Assembly (NCBI RefSeq): GCF_963675165.1
Contig: NC_087391.1
Location: forward strand, 3,057,001-3,121,000
Direction of reading: 5' to 3'
Length of the DNA stretch: 64,000 bases
Source: Halichondria panicea
Taxonomy: Eukaryota; Porifera; Demospongiae; Suberitida; Halichondriidae
The notes under the pieces were generated by a model. It searched no databases. It saw only the letters and a list, made by a program, of their open reading frames with translations, and was not told the DNA's origin. This document shows positions 1 to 10,000 of this stretch, piece by piece. Every line of letters starts with the position of its first letter. The stretch's first letter is position 1. Made by a program: the position numbers and the translations under genes.

Positions 1-236
1 GGTGGAAGACAGGTATCTGACAGAGATGAGCAAGGTATAGGATGTAGATCCATTGATAGATCTAGCTAGCATATTCTATCGTCTTGAGCCTCTCCAGATC
101 TCTGCATTAAAACGTTATTTTAACTCCAATTCAGTCACGAATTATAAGAAGTAAATCAGTTGTACAATCGACCAAAGATTCAACTGAGGCTTCTCAATTA
201 CGCTCTGGACCGTATCTTCAATGGTGCGATGAGCAG

Positions 237-922
237 ATGGAGGGCGCAATTGCTGCTGTTCACGCGGGTCACGCGGGTCAGTCTATTAGAAAAGCAGCTA
301 TGATGTATAATGTTCCACGATCGACATTGTCGGATAGAATAACCGGAATCGGTAGCAGACCAGGAAAAAAACCGTATCTTACGATCCAGGAAGAGAAAGA
401 AGTAGTGTTGTTTCTAAAGAAATGTGCTAGTATAGGTTATCCTTTTACAAAACGGGAAGCAATAGCACTAGTGCAACGAGTTCTGAACGGTAAAGGTCTT
501 GAACGATCTGTTACAGATGGTTGGTGGGCTAGATTTTCCCAACGCCATCCCTCGCTATCCTTACGTACGGCAATGCCTGCACGTGCAATGGCTACTGACA
601 ATGAAGTGCTAGGACGATACTACGACTTACTGGAAGACACGTTAGTTAAAAACGATTTACTGAATGATCCTCACAGGATATATAATTGCGACGAGACTGG
701 TTTACCGTTAAACCCTAAACCCCAAACATCCTTCCTATATTACTGGCGAAAAACTAAAACTCAAGTAACAGTCTTAGCATGCACCAATGCTGCTGGTGCT
801 GTGATTCCTCCTTTTTGTATTTTTGATCGAAAAACCCTTAACCCTCTGTTGACAAAGGGTGAAGTTCCTGGTACCCTATACGGGCTATCTGGAAATGGAT
901 GGATGACTCGGGATCTCTTTAA
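237..922 (+). pseudogene. pogo-like (Tc1/mariner superfamily) transposase, 5' part, interrupted by piggyBac
   Basis: The product would be a DDE transposase of the pogo/CENP-B type that cuts and pastes its own element. Residues about 15-35 form a psq-like helix-turn-helix (SIRKAAMMYNVPRSTLSDR). Residues about 55-115 look like the CENP-B type DNA-binding domain (WWARFSQRHPSLSLRT). A DDE_1 catalytic domain begins near residue 148 with YNCDETG, whose Asp at about 152 is the first catalytic residue. The frame is open upstream to about base 138 with no clear start, so ATG 237 may not be the true start. The reading frame is cut at the TTAA at 919-922, where a 5.8 kb element begins. The second catalytic Asp and the rest lie at 6711 onward. 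The frame then continues only into insert sequence and stops at 1007. Domain identity is confident; activity is excluded by the insertion. Confidence 0.88.
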
Positions 923-1007
923 CCGATTAGCCGCGGTTATGATTTCATACGTAGTACCGCCCACCGCGGAACCATTTTTTCAAGTACTTCCAGTTTTCAG
1001 CCCTTAG

Positions 1008-1715
1008 CAAAGAAAGCTGCGTAGCTTCGAAACCGTAGCAGTTTTCTTTGGGCAACTTTGCAGCTAGCTAGTCTACAGTAGTTTCTCTATCAGGATCTCT
1101 TGGATTCCAACGGAATTGTCAACCAGCCAAGGCCACAGCGAAGGATCATTTTAGAGGTAAGCGTTTTGTTCGTATAAGGATCGCACTTGTAGCTTGTGAA
1201 CCCTTTATAAGCCTTCTTAGCGGATGTACTATGCTTAGATACCTACTTAGATGCCTCAGTATGTGGAGAGTATACTTTAGTAGTAGCTGAATAAGTTTAC
1301 AGACCCTTTTTAGAGTGTAGCCTACACGGTTAGATATTCAATTTTATCTTTTTGTTCAGCATTCGCCTCTGGCAAAGAAAGATGCATAACTTAGAAACTA
1401 TAACCCTTTTCTTTAGGCAACTTCGTAGCAAACTAGTCTACAGCAGTTACTCAGTCAAGATCTCCTGGTTTCCAATGAACAGTCAACCAGCCAAGGCCAC
1501 AGGGAAGGATCAATTCCAGAGGTAAGTTTTTGTGCGTATAGCGATCGTACTTGTAGCTACTATAGCCTTTATAAACTGTTTGAGCTAATCTAATATGCTT
1601 ATCCACCTTCCTAGATAGCTTCTGAGTGTGTAAAGTATACTTGAGCAATAGCTGGAGTCTTTTAGAGTGTATAGTGTACACGTACACAGTTGACTTGTGA
1701 TGTTCAATTTTCCCC
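1008..1715. repeat. two diverged tandem copies of a ~350-bp unit inside the piggyBac left flank
   Basis: The stretch from about 1008 to 1360 and the stretch from about 1371 to 1715 align along their whole length. Shared landmarks are GGCAACTT, AACCAGCCAAGGCCACAG, AGAGGTAAG and CCTTTATAA, with perhaps a fifth of positions different by eye. No convincing coding frame spans either copy. The stretch is the sequence between the transposase 3' end (stop at 1796) and the left terminal repeat of the piggyBac element. Confidence 0.75.
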
Positions 1716-3584
1716 CATGTATTTCTAGTACTCATACTCTATGCAGTCATAATTGTTAGGTGAAGGTTATATATATAAAATAACTGTTTTTTAAGTTAGA
1801 TGTTCTTGTGCGATATCATAAAACAGTCAGTTGTTGGATTGCCTGTGTGGCAGAACCACTTCTGGCACTGATGACAAAACCATGCTGTGTATCTTCTCTG
1901 TTTGTTTGCCTTGCATAGGTGACAGCGACCTCTCTGTACATCCTTGTGGTGTAGCGGAAAGTGTGCCAATGGCAGGGACTTGTGAGATGAAGCAAGTGAT
2001 ATGCTCAGTCTCTTCTTGGAGCAGTAGTCTCCGATGAGCTCTTTGGCCAGCTGTTGTCGGAATTCTACAATTGACTTCAGCGTTTTGGTGGGCGAGTAAT
2101 GTCGATAAAGTATATAACTGTTTGTAATAGAAACGTCCTTTAGGAAAGAGTAGATTTACATATAGAATTTATGAAACTTGGTAGGGCATCTATAATACCC
2201 CCTTGCTGGTCTCCGCTGTCAACTCCCCCCATCATGCAGTTATAATCCTCTACGCACTGTGGGCATGGAACGGGCAGTCTCTCGCCCGTCTTGAGTCTTC
2301 GCTGGACCATTGTGATGGCAGTGGCATCGGATGCTGTTGACATAATGTGGACTACTTTAGTATCCATCCACGCTGTCACGGTGACTTTGTCCTTCTGGAG
2401 TATCTCGTATTCTCCCCTGAAAAGAGTAAGTTACATGTCATTTGTATGAGTGCAAGCTGCGCTGTGCTAATGCCTCTCGTAGAGTATATACATGTAGTAT
2501 AATGAATTTTACATAATTTGCATTTGACTGTGATTACAATACATTTGTGTCACGCACGGTCTATTGTAATTTTAGGATATACCTTAGAGAAATACGAGGC
2601 TGCTTGAGTGCCTCAGGAAACCCAATACGGTCAGAGCGAGCGGTCCCACATGCGTATATGCCGTCTTCCTCCAGATCTTCGAGGAGCTTGACTGACGTGA
2701 AGTAATTGTCAAAGTAGACGTGATGGTGGAGATTCTTCAAAGAATTTGTCAGATCTCTAACGACTCAATATCCCAATTGTTTCTCAGGTGTGCGTTCCCT
2801 CCCAGTATATACTTGCATGTTGTAAAAATACCCGTTTTGACTGTCTGCTAGCACCCACACCTTGATTCCTCTCTTCACAGGTTTGTTGGGGAGGTACTGC
2901 TTCAGTGAGGATCTGCCTTGGAACTTGATCATGGCCTCGTCAACGGAACATCACGGCCCAGCTTGTATGCCGCAGAACAGCGCTCGGTGATCATGTTGAC
3001 GAGGGGACGTACCTTACCTATGCGATCGCTACCGGGTGTGCCAGGAGTTGGGAGAGTGGTGTTATCGCAAAAGTGGAGGTAGCAACGAATATCTCGGAAA
3101 CGATCTCGTGATATTTTTGAGGCAATGGGTGAGTAGTGGTAGTGGGTATCTTTCTTCCAGTAGTCTTCAATAGACGGTAGTCGAACTATGCCCATAAGCA
3201 TGCAGAAACCCATGTGAGCCTTTAGCTCTGCAGCTGTCAGAGGTGTCCACTTTTGGTGCTGAGATGGGGTCATCATTTGAGAGGCATACCGATTTGTCTC
3301 ATCAACAATGTATTGCAGTATTGCAGGTGTGTAGAACCGCAGAAAGATCTCCAAGGGGGAATCTGATACTGGTACTCCTGTGGGACCAACAGATTGGGTG
3401 AAAGCCACTCGTGGATGGTCTCGAATGGTGGGAGTCCAAGGGCAGGAACCAGGAGCAGCACTGTTTATTGTAAGTGTGTGTGTGTGTGTGTGTACATAAC
3501 GGTGTGTTGAGTACATGTAGCTAATTGAATTGGGAATGCTAATTGGAAAACTCTAGTAGTACTGCATAGACCACTTCTGTTTGT

Positions 3585-4820
3585 GTGAGATAGTACCCTT
3601 TATAAATTCTCTCTACTAGTACTGCATAGACCATTGAGAAGCTGTATGTTATTATGATGGAACTACACTACCTCTTACATGTGTAAGGTTATACATATCA
3701 TTCTAGATGTAGGGTCATAATTAGGCAGACCAGACAGAGGTCACATAAATTTTTTTGGCTTCTGTTTGTGTGAGATCAGGGGCGTAGCCAGACTTTTGAC
3801 ATAGGGGTTTCCTTTGAAAAACCAGCGGCGCAGTAGCGCCGGGAAATTTTAGCCACGCCCACTTCCGGTACCACACCCTCTTGATTGGGGCACACCTACT
3901 GGTTACACCTACTGCTCATTGTTTGTAATGACTTTTTTTACATGTTTGTGATAAGCTAGCTAGACTAGCTAGTCTAGCTAGCTATAGACATTCTAAAAGG
4001 CAGGTGTCAATTGTGTATTGCTAGTCTAGCTGAGCACCATTACATTTACCTGAGAGGTTTCATGTGGCTGAGATTGTTCTAAACTTGTCCTTCCTGAATA
4101 TCGAATAAAGTTGTGCTTAGAGCTGAGTCTGAGAATACTGGAGCATGCAGGATTGATACTAGAACTTAAGTCTTAGTCTTGGTCTTCTTTGTTTGAGGTA
4201 GCTAGCTAGCCAGCTGAGACAAAGCTAGCCAAAGTGAAACGATTCACGGTGCTATCTCTACATGATTTGCAGCCACGTGCATGAAAAGATGGGCAGGGCT
4301 GCTTGATTTCAATTATTGGGGAGCCCTGCCCAATTTTCTCAGCAGCTCCTGGGGGGGTTTCTGGGCAACCAGGAAACAATGGTAGCTACGCCCCTGGAGA
4401 TAGTACCCTTTATAAATTCTCTCTATTAGTACTGCATATCTATTAGTACTGCATAGACCATTGAGAAGCTGTATGTTATTATGATGGAACTACACTACCT
4501 CTTACATGTGTAAGGTATACATATCATTCTAGATGTAGGGTCATAATTAGGCAGACCAGACATTAGGCAGACCAGACAGAGGTCACATAAATTTTTTTGG
4601 CTTCTGTTTGTGTGAGATAGTACCCTTTATAAATTCTCTCTATTAGTACTGCATATCTATTAGTACTGCATAGACCATTGAGAAGCTGTATGTTATTATG
4701 ATGGAACTACACTACCTCTTACATGTGTAAGGTTATACATTATTATTCTAGATGTAGGGTCATAATTATTTTAGAAAGGCCAAAGGTCACATTAATTTTT
4801 TGGGTTTTCTGTTCTTCTGT
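3585..4820. repeat. three tandem copies of a ~215-bp unit, first copy split by a MITE
   Basis: The unit starts around GATAGTACCCTTTATAAATT, contains CATTGAGAAGCTGTATG and ends near GGCTTCTGTTTGTGTGAGAT. Copy 1 runs from about 3585 to 3776, copy 2 from about 4397 to 4613, and copy 3 from about 4614 to 4820 with divergence at its end. The hAT-type MITE at 3777-4396 inserted at the boundary after copy 1. The array lies within the long intron of the piggyBac transposase and shows no reading frame of note. Confidence 0.85.
3777..4396. mobile_element. non-autonomous hAT element (620 bp) with 5-bp target duplication
   Basis: The ends read CAGGGGCGTAGCCAG at the left and the inverted GGTAGCTACGCCCCTG at the right. 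The flanking direct repeats are GAGAT (3772-3776 and 4397-4401), and the uninterrupted site is seen in the neighbouring tandem repeat copies. The interior is rich in CTAGCTAG and has no transposase. The ends match those of the autonomous-looking hAT element at 40868-43960, which also has a 5-bp duplication, so that element is a plausible source of the transposase. Confidence 0.88.
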
Positions 4821-4895
4821 GAAGGCATCCCTCCTTATGAAGTTGGCTTGTGCATTATTCCCAATGATGGCTGTTGTTTTTTAGGCATCCCAAAT

Positions 4896-5313
4896 GTGAC
4901 AGGCTCTGGGAAAACCAGACATTTGGAGCAGAATTTTGTATTGAGCTATAGCTAAATTTGTGCCTACAGTGTAAAATCTCAAATAAAATTTTATTGGTGT
5001 ATAAGTATCTGCAGTCCTTCTACTACCTCTCTGTAAAATCTGATGCTCTAAATCCAACTCTTTCCATCGAAGCGCCTCATCCAAACTTTCGCTATTACCT
5101 TATTTTTCCTAATTGAGCAATCTTTGACAGGCGTTTTTCTCGATACTACATTTTACGGCTTCAAGTTTCTAACGTGCATAACTCGGGTATAAAACCAGGT
5201 ATGTGAACACTAAGCATATCATTATGTAGGCAATGCTCTGCTCTATCACTTGGTACATTAATCAACGAAATTTTAGTCTGCTCCAAACGTCTGGTTTTCC
5301 CAGAGCCTGTCAC
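4896..5313. mobile_element. MITE with ~37-bp terminal inverted repeats (GTGACAGGCTCTGGG family)
   Basis: The left end GTGACAGGCTCTGGGAAAAC is mirrored at the right end ...CCCAGAGCCTGTCAC, with about 37 matching bases and one mismatch. The flanks carry AAAT on both sides, a possible 4-bp target duplication that is ambiguous because the ends are palindromic. A 67-residue open frame on the minus strand is shared with the copy at 53742, but both are copies of one repeat, so this is not evidence of selection. Related ends occur at 37739-37843 and 49304-49405. The superfamily is unknown. Confidence 0.82.
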
Positions 5314-5597
5314 AAATATACAGTTACATAATTATTAGATGGTTGCATTTGTTCCCAATGAATATGCACCTAAGGTTAGTGGACTTGTGTTCTGTGTGAT
5401 ATGCACTATAATGTGTTTGTGTCCAACAGATACTAGGTTCTTAGGATTCCAAAGGTCACTTAATTTTTTGGGCTTCTGTTTGGGGTGAGAACAATGCCCT
5501 TCTTTATGAAGTTGGCTTCTCTGTTCCACAAATCATGTGTGGTTAGTATGGTGAAATTGCATGATGGTAGCAGTAGTAGTACAAGCATGAGCATTAC

Positions 5598-5743
5598 CTT
5601 GCAGAAGTAGTGGACCTAGCTCTGCCTCTTCCTCTCCTACCTCTGTGCAAATAAATTATAAATTGTTGTAACAGTAGTAGTACAAGCATGAGCATTACCT
5701 TGTAGAAGTAGTACTAGTAGTGGTCCTAGCTCTGCCTCTTCCT
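5598..5743 (-). repeat. duplicated 45-bp mini-exon of the piggyBac transposase
   Basis: Two minus-strand units, 5743-5699 and 5642-5598, each start after TTGCACAG and end before GTAATG, which are good acceptor and donor sites. Each is 45 bp long. Both keep phase 1 on both sides and read E-rich peptides (EEEAELGP in each). The intron between them is also duplicated, so the whole 101-bp exon-plus-intron block was copied in tandem. The duplication adds 15 residues without disturbing the frame. Confidence 0.7.
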
Positions 5744-6710
5744 CTGTGCAAGTACATGTAAAATTATTTATTCTAAACTTGCTAATACCTTTTCGTTGCA
5801 CCTGCTCCTCTGTAAATATTAGTACACTCAAAAGTAACTCTACTGTTGTGTAGTTGCTTTTACCTTGTCGTGGGAGGTTCAGGGTCAGCTGTTGAACGTG
5901 GAGGGACTGGGGGTGAGACGGAAGTGTCTGGGGGTAAGAAGGATGTGTCTGGGGGTGAGAAGGATGTATCTGGTGAAAAGTGGTATCTGGTGAAAAGTGA
6001 AAATCTATAGGTGAGAGAGTTATGTCAGCAGCTGATGGTGCGAGTGTTCTGTCTGGTGGTGAGTGAGAAGGGGACTCTGGGGAGGGTGATTGTCTTGGAG
6101 TGTGCCTGTGGGCAATTATTATAAGTATGTACATTTTGGCTCATTATTACATACTCGCAAGCGTCTTTAAATTGAGTAGGGGTGTCTCGATACTGTTGTG
6201 AATACCCCTCTTCCTCATGCAGGTCCATAAAATCATCATCGCTGCCGTCTGCCATGGGGTCGTTACAGTATTCTGTATCTGAGAAGTCTGAGAGGTCTGA
6301 ATCTTGGTCACTGCCATCCAATAGACCTTGCAGCACCTCCTCTCTAGTATATAGAGGCCTCTTTGTCATTGTTGCACTGTAGAATAAATTTTATTGTATT
6401 TGTTGTGATGTCTTGAATTGAATTTTTAATTTTTAATAATGCAAATTTCACTCGAAAATATCAGCATATTTTTTGATAACTAACCTGTGGTGATTGGTGT
6501 CTGGTGATTGGTGTCTGTACAGCTTCTAATGACCTTTGTGGGAATCCTTGCAAGGTTATGGAGACTCTGAAGGTGCTAGCTTACCACAACTGAGCTAATA
6601 GTGGAGTACTATGCAGCTGCCGCAATATTGCGTCAACCGCGGCTATCAGCTTATTCCGTAATCAGCTTATTCCGTAATGACGCAAATTTGCGTCAACCGC
6701 GGCTAATCGG

Positions 6711-7574
6711 TTAATGAATGGTTCCAAAGACATTTTCTGTTGTATGCTCCATCGACTCGACCATTATTATTACTTTTAGATGGTCATTCTTCGCATTATT
6801 GCCCTGAGACGATACGGGCTGCTGCTGCTTCTCAAATCATCATTTTTGCTCTTCCTCCCCATACGACACACTTGACACAGCCTCTTGATAAGTCGGCCTT
6901 TGCTTGTTTGAAGAAATCGTGGCGAAAAGTTTGTCATGAGTTTATTGTTAGCAATCCTGGCCATGTGGTTACTAGGTATGAGTTTAGTATGCGTGAGAGC
7001 ATGACGATCCGAAATGTTTCATCGGGTTTTACGGTCACTGGAATCTGTCCATTTGAACGAAAGCTTCCTGAGTTAGATTTTGAGCCTGAAAAAATTCCAC
7101 AAGCCAATGGAATTGCTTACATTCCTTTGTATAGCACTCCCTCAAGACGCTCTTGTTGTAATGATTCTGTTTCATCCTCATGTTATCTTTCACCCAACCA
7201 TTCAGGCACCAAGATCAATACATGGCCGTCAAGGTTTGTGAGGGACGCACCTTGTCGAAGTTTTCCAAGACGACTCCCAACGAAACATGGAAAAAAAAGC
7301 GGAGCAGTTCTGACGAGTACCGAAAATCTTCGGATAATTAATACTAAAGAGGACGAAAAGAAGGAAAAGGAAAGACTAAAAGCTGAAAGGCAGAGAATAA
7401 GAGAGGAGAAAAAGCTGCTGAGTACTCCAAGGCAAAAAAGGGTCATGGTGGTGAGTATAATGTTGCTTTTACAATTGCTATCCAAGTTTTTATTACACAG
7501 CCAAGTTGAACAAAACTGGCAAGCCGTCGGCGTCTGCTTTTATTCGACAGTTGGCCTCGATGATAGACAGTCAG
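6711..7574 (+). pseudogene. pogo-like transposase, 3' part (second and third catalytic residues)
   Basis: This continues the gene that starts at 237. After the restored TTAA the frame reads NEWFQRHFLLYAP, then LLLLDGHSSHY, whose Asp is the second catalytic residue. TTHLTQPLDKS follows and contains the third. CPFERKLPE typical of the family's C-terminal half comes next. Around 7330-7450 there is a Lys/Glu-rich coiled-coil segment (KEDEKKEKERLKAERQRIREEKK). A donor-like GTGAGT lies at 7451 and an acceptor at 7500. The next exon, 7501-7574, reads KLNKTGKPSASAFIRQLA in one frame. The phase across that junction does not fit cleanly, so a small lesion or another splice site is likely. The tail continues into the tandem exon array. 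Confidence 0.85.
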
Positions 7575-7736
7575 GTATGATAGACAGTGAGTTGTCCGTA
7601 CTCTTTTTTTACTGACAGTTCTCCTGCTATTTCATTTTCTGAGGAGGAGAAGCCAATTCCTGGACAAGGTATAATTACAATGTGCAAGCATTGAACAATG
7701 TGAGTTGTGACTATAAAATTTACGTATATTGTATAG

Positions 7737-9346
7737 GCAAGAGTGTGACCAAGTCTAGTAAACTGACATCAGCCAAGCAGACTGTTAGATCCTGGTATGT
7801 TACTAACTTTTGTAGAATATATATATATATATACATATACACACACTTATAATTATGTTATTAAATGTGGTAATGGTCACTACAGAGGAGAGTACTAGTG
7901 TGATGGACGCTGTGCAGAGCTCCAGCAAGACCAAGTCTAGTAAACTGACATCAGCCAAGAAGACTGTTGATCCTGGTATGTTATTACCTTATGTAGAATA
8001 TGTACACACACTTATGTTATTACAAATTTAAAATGTGTTAATGGTCACTACAGAGGAGAGTACTAGTGTGATGGACACTGTGCAGAGCTCCAGCAATACC
8101 AGGTCTAGTAAACTGACATCTGACATCAGCCAAGAAGACTGTTGATCCTGGTATGTCATTACCTTATGTAGAATATGTACACACACTTATGTTACACACA
8201 CTTATGTTATTACAAATTTAAATATGGTAATGGTCACTACAGAGGAGAGTACTAGTGTGATGGACGCTGTGCGGAGCTCCAGTAAGACCAGGTCTAGTAA
8301 ACTGACATCAGCCAAGAAGACTGTTGATCCTGGTATGTTATTTACCGTACGTAGAATTATGTACACACACTTATGTTATTACAAATTTAATATGGTAATG
8401 GTCACTACAGAGGAGAGTACTAGTGTGATGGACGCTGTGCGGAGCAGACCAGACCAGGTCTAGTAAACTGACATCAGCCAAGAAGACTGGTATGTCATTA
8501 CCTTACGTAGAATATGTACACACACTTATAATTATGTTATTACAAATTTAAGTATGGTCACTATAGAGGAGAGTACTAGTGTGATGGACGCTGTGCGGAG
8601 CTCCAGCAAGACCAGGTCTAGTAAACTGACATCAGCCAAGAAGACTGTTGATCCTGGTATGTCATTACCTTACGTAGAATATGTACACACACTTATAATT
8701 ATGTTATAAGTGTGGTAATGGTCACTATAGAGGAGAGTACTAGTGTGGTGGACGCTGTGCGGAGCTTCAGCAAGACCAGGTCTAGTAAACTGACATCAGC
8801 CAAGGATCCTGGTATGTCATTACCTTACGTAGAATATGTACACACACTTATAATTATGTTATTACAAATTTAAGTATGGTAATTATGGAGGAGAGTACTA
8901 GTGTGATGGACGCTGTGCGGAGCTCCAGCAAGACCAGGTCTAGTAAACTGACATCAGTCAAGAAGACTGTTGATCCTGGTATGTCATTACCTTACGTAGA
9001 ATATGCACACACTATGTTATTACAAATTTAAGTATGGTAATTATGGTCACTATAGAGGAGAGGAGAGTACTAGTGTGATGGATGCTGTGCGGAGCTCCAG
9101 CAAGACCAGGTTTAGTAAACTGACATCAGCCAAGAAGACTGTTGATCCTGGTATGTCATTATCGTATACAAACAGTGGTACACACACACACTGTATAATG
9201 AGTGTATAATTATGTTATTACAAATTTAAATATGGTAATGGTCACTACAGAGGAGAGTACTAGTGCGATGGACGCTGTGCAGAGCTCCAGGAAGACCAGG
9301 TCTAGTAAACTGACATCAGCCAAGTCTCCAGTAGTCACTGAACCTG
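7737..9346 (+). repeat. tandem array of ~90-bp exon-like units with splice sites (C-terminal tail of the pogo gene)
   Basis: After a partial copy at 7737-7794 there are nine copies starting at 7886, 8054, 8243, 8411, 8567, 8731, 8889, 9061 and 9251, with periods of 156-190 bp. Most copies are 90 bp and start AGGAGAGTACTAGTGTGATG after CTACAG or CTATAG. They end GTTGATCCTG before GTATGT. Both edges are phase 1, so any number of copies splices in frame. Each adds about 30 residues reading like EESTSVMDAVRSSSKTR followed by SKLTSAKKTVDP. Copies 2 (97 bp, a 7-bp duplication) and 4 (79 bp, in-frame TAG) are damaged. Copy 6 is 81 bp and copy 9 is 96 bp, both still multiples of three. Copy 7 lacks the usual acceptor. 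Spacers are AT-rich with CACACACTTAT. The peptide resembles a Ser/Lys-rich disordered tail. Splicing is inferred. Confidence 0.85.
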
Positions 9347-9504
9347 GTAAGTACAAGTTGTTTACACATTATAATCTTGCGTCCCTGGATTTATTGCTGT
9401 GTGTGGAGGTACCTAATTGCAGTACATATTATTATTCGTTACTTATAAAAGGCGTAAATGACTTTGTGGCCTCCGTTACCATAATTATTTGGTCACTTCT
9501 GTAG

Positions 9505-9530
9505 GAAATCTATCAGAAGATACTCACTAG
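9505..9530 (+). CDS. putative terminal exon of the pogo transposase gene
   Basis: After the last tandem unit ends at 9346 (CCTG before GTAAGT), an acceptor TTCTGTAG lies at 9497-9504. Taken in phase 1, the next bases read GNLSEDTH and then TAG at 9528-9530. This gives the gene a plausible stop. The exon is very short, so it rests only on frame and splice-site agreement. Confidence 0.5.
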
Positions 9531-9707
9531 GATGGCTCAGCCACATGGTGCACAGGGCATCATATTAATGGATGAAATTTAGTAGGAATATAGTTTTATA
9601 CGAAATGTACACGCTTAAAATGTTTGGAGGTCATGTGACCTTTAGCGATGTCGTTACAGTGTGATTAAGAAGATAAAAAGGAGGATTAAAGGAGGATTAG
9701 AAGATTA

Positions 9708-10000
9708 GAAACAAGTGTAGCCATACCCCAAAATTTTTTTATAAAGTACAACTCAGTTTTACCATTTTTGTGGTGCCCGGAATGATGCGTATCATTTACA
9801 GGTGCAGGTGCACAGAAATCAGGAAAACTGTCGCATTTTCTATTTAATGCCCTCTACTTAAATATGCGTATTTCAATTTTCCGCTTCACCGAAAATGATA
9901 GACATCATATCCGGATAGACATCATATCCGGGCGCCATAAAAATGGTAAAACTGAGTTGCACTTCACAAAAAAATTTGGGGGTGTGGCTGCACTTGTTTC
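9708..10000. mobile_element. MITE (293 bp) with ~60-bp terminal inverted repeats
   Basis: The left end GAAACAAGTGTAGCCATACC runs on through CAACTCAGTTTTACCATTTTT. It is mirrored at 9940-10000 with a handful of mismatches. The interior contains TGATAGACATCATATCCGG-like blocks in duplicate near 9902-9931. There is no open reading frame. The target duplication is not clear, so the superfamily is left open. Confidence 0.85.

Larger units (their letters stand above)
1796..6369 (-). pseudogene. piggyBac transposase, multi-exon, inactivated
   Basis: Minus-strand exons can be traced in order. Exon 6369-6155 is the acidic N terminus. Exon 6105-5864 has Ser/Pro-rich PQT-type repeats. A 21-bp micro-exon lies near 5790. 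Two 45-bp exons lie at 5743-5699 and 5642-5598. The catalytic core is 3460-2583. Exon 2416-2160 carries the MGGVD..DQ motif. Exon 2117-1796 carries the C-terminal Cys/His-rich domain (CHLCKANKQRRYTAWFCHQC, then CHTGNPTTDCF). The core shows VDEAMIKFQGR-like and FDNYFTS motifs typical of the family. Three lesions are visible: a one-base loss near 2945 just before the core Asp-Glu, an in-frame TGA at 2767-2765, and an extra G in a G run near 2190. The junction from the 45-bp exons to the core is uncertain. The 2.1 kb intron between 5598 and 3460 holds other insertions. Confidence 0.9.
923..6710 (-). mobile_element. piggyBac element (5.8 kb) nested in the pogo transposase gene
   Basis: Both ends carry the same 16-bp terminal inverted repeat, CCGATTAGCCGCGGTT at 923 and its reverse complement ending at 6710. 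Each end is flanked by TTAA (919-922 and 6711-6714), the signature target of piggyBac transposases. Removing the element and one TTAA restores the pogo frame exactly (DLFN before, NEWFQRHFLLYAP after). The inside encodes a piggyBac transposase on the minus strand. Near the right end there is a perfect 16-bp palindrome GACGCAAATTTGCGTC followed by CCGCGG. The same arrangement occurs at 12240-12280, so a related copy is present. The element has itself received a hAT-type MITE and a second MITE. It is dead, because its transposase carries frameshifts and a stop. Confidence 0.93.

Noticed and set aside
1831..2037. 68-residue plus-strand frame with many Cys
   Set aside because: It is the complement of the piggyBac C-terminal Cys/His-rich exon, which reads as a family motif on the minus strand.
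4881..5084. 67-residue minus-strand frame shared with 53713-53907
   Set aside because: Both copies lie inside the same MITE, so the likeness reflects recent copying. Frame ends and starts do not match element borders or any known protein.
7737..9346. Regular repeats with similar spacing, CRISPR-like at first sight
   Set aside because: Repeat units are about 90 bp and coding-like, spacers are similar to each other, and splice signals flank each unit. This is a eukaryotic exon array, not a CRISPR array.
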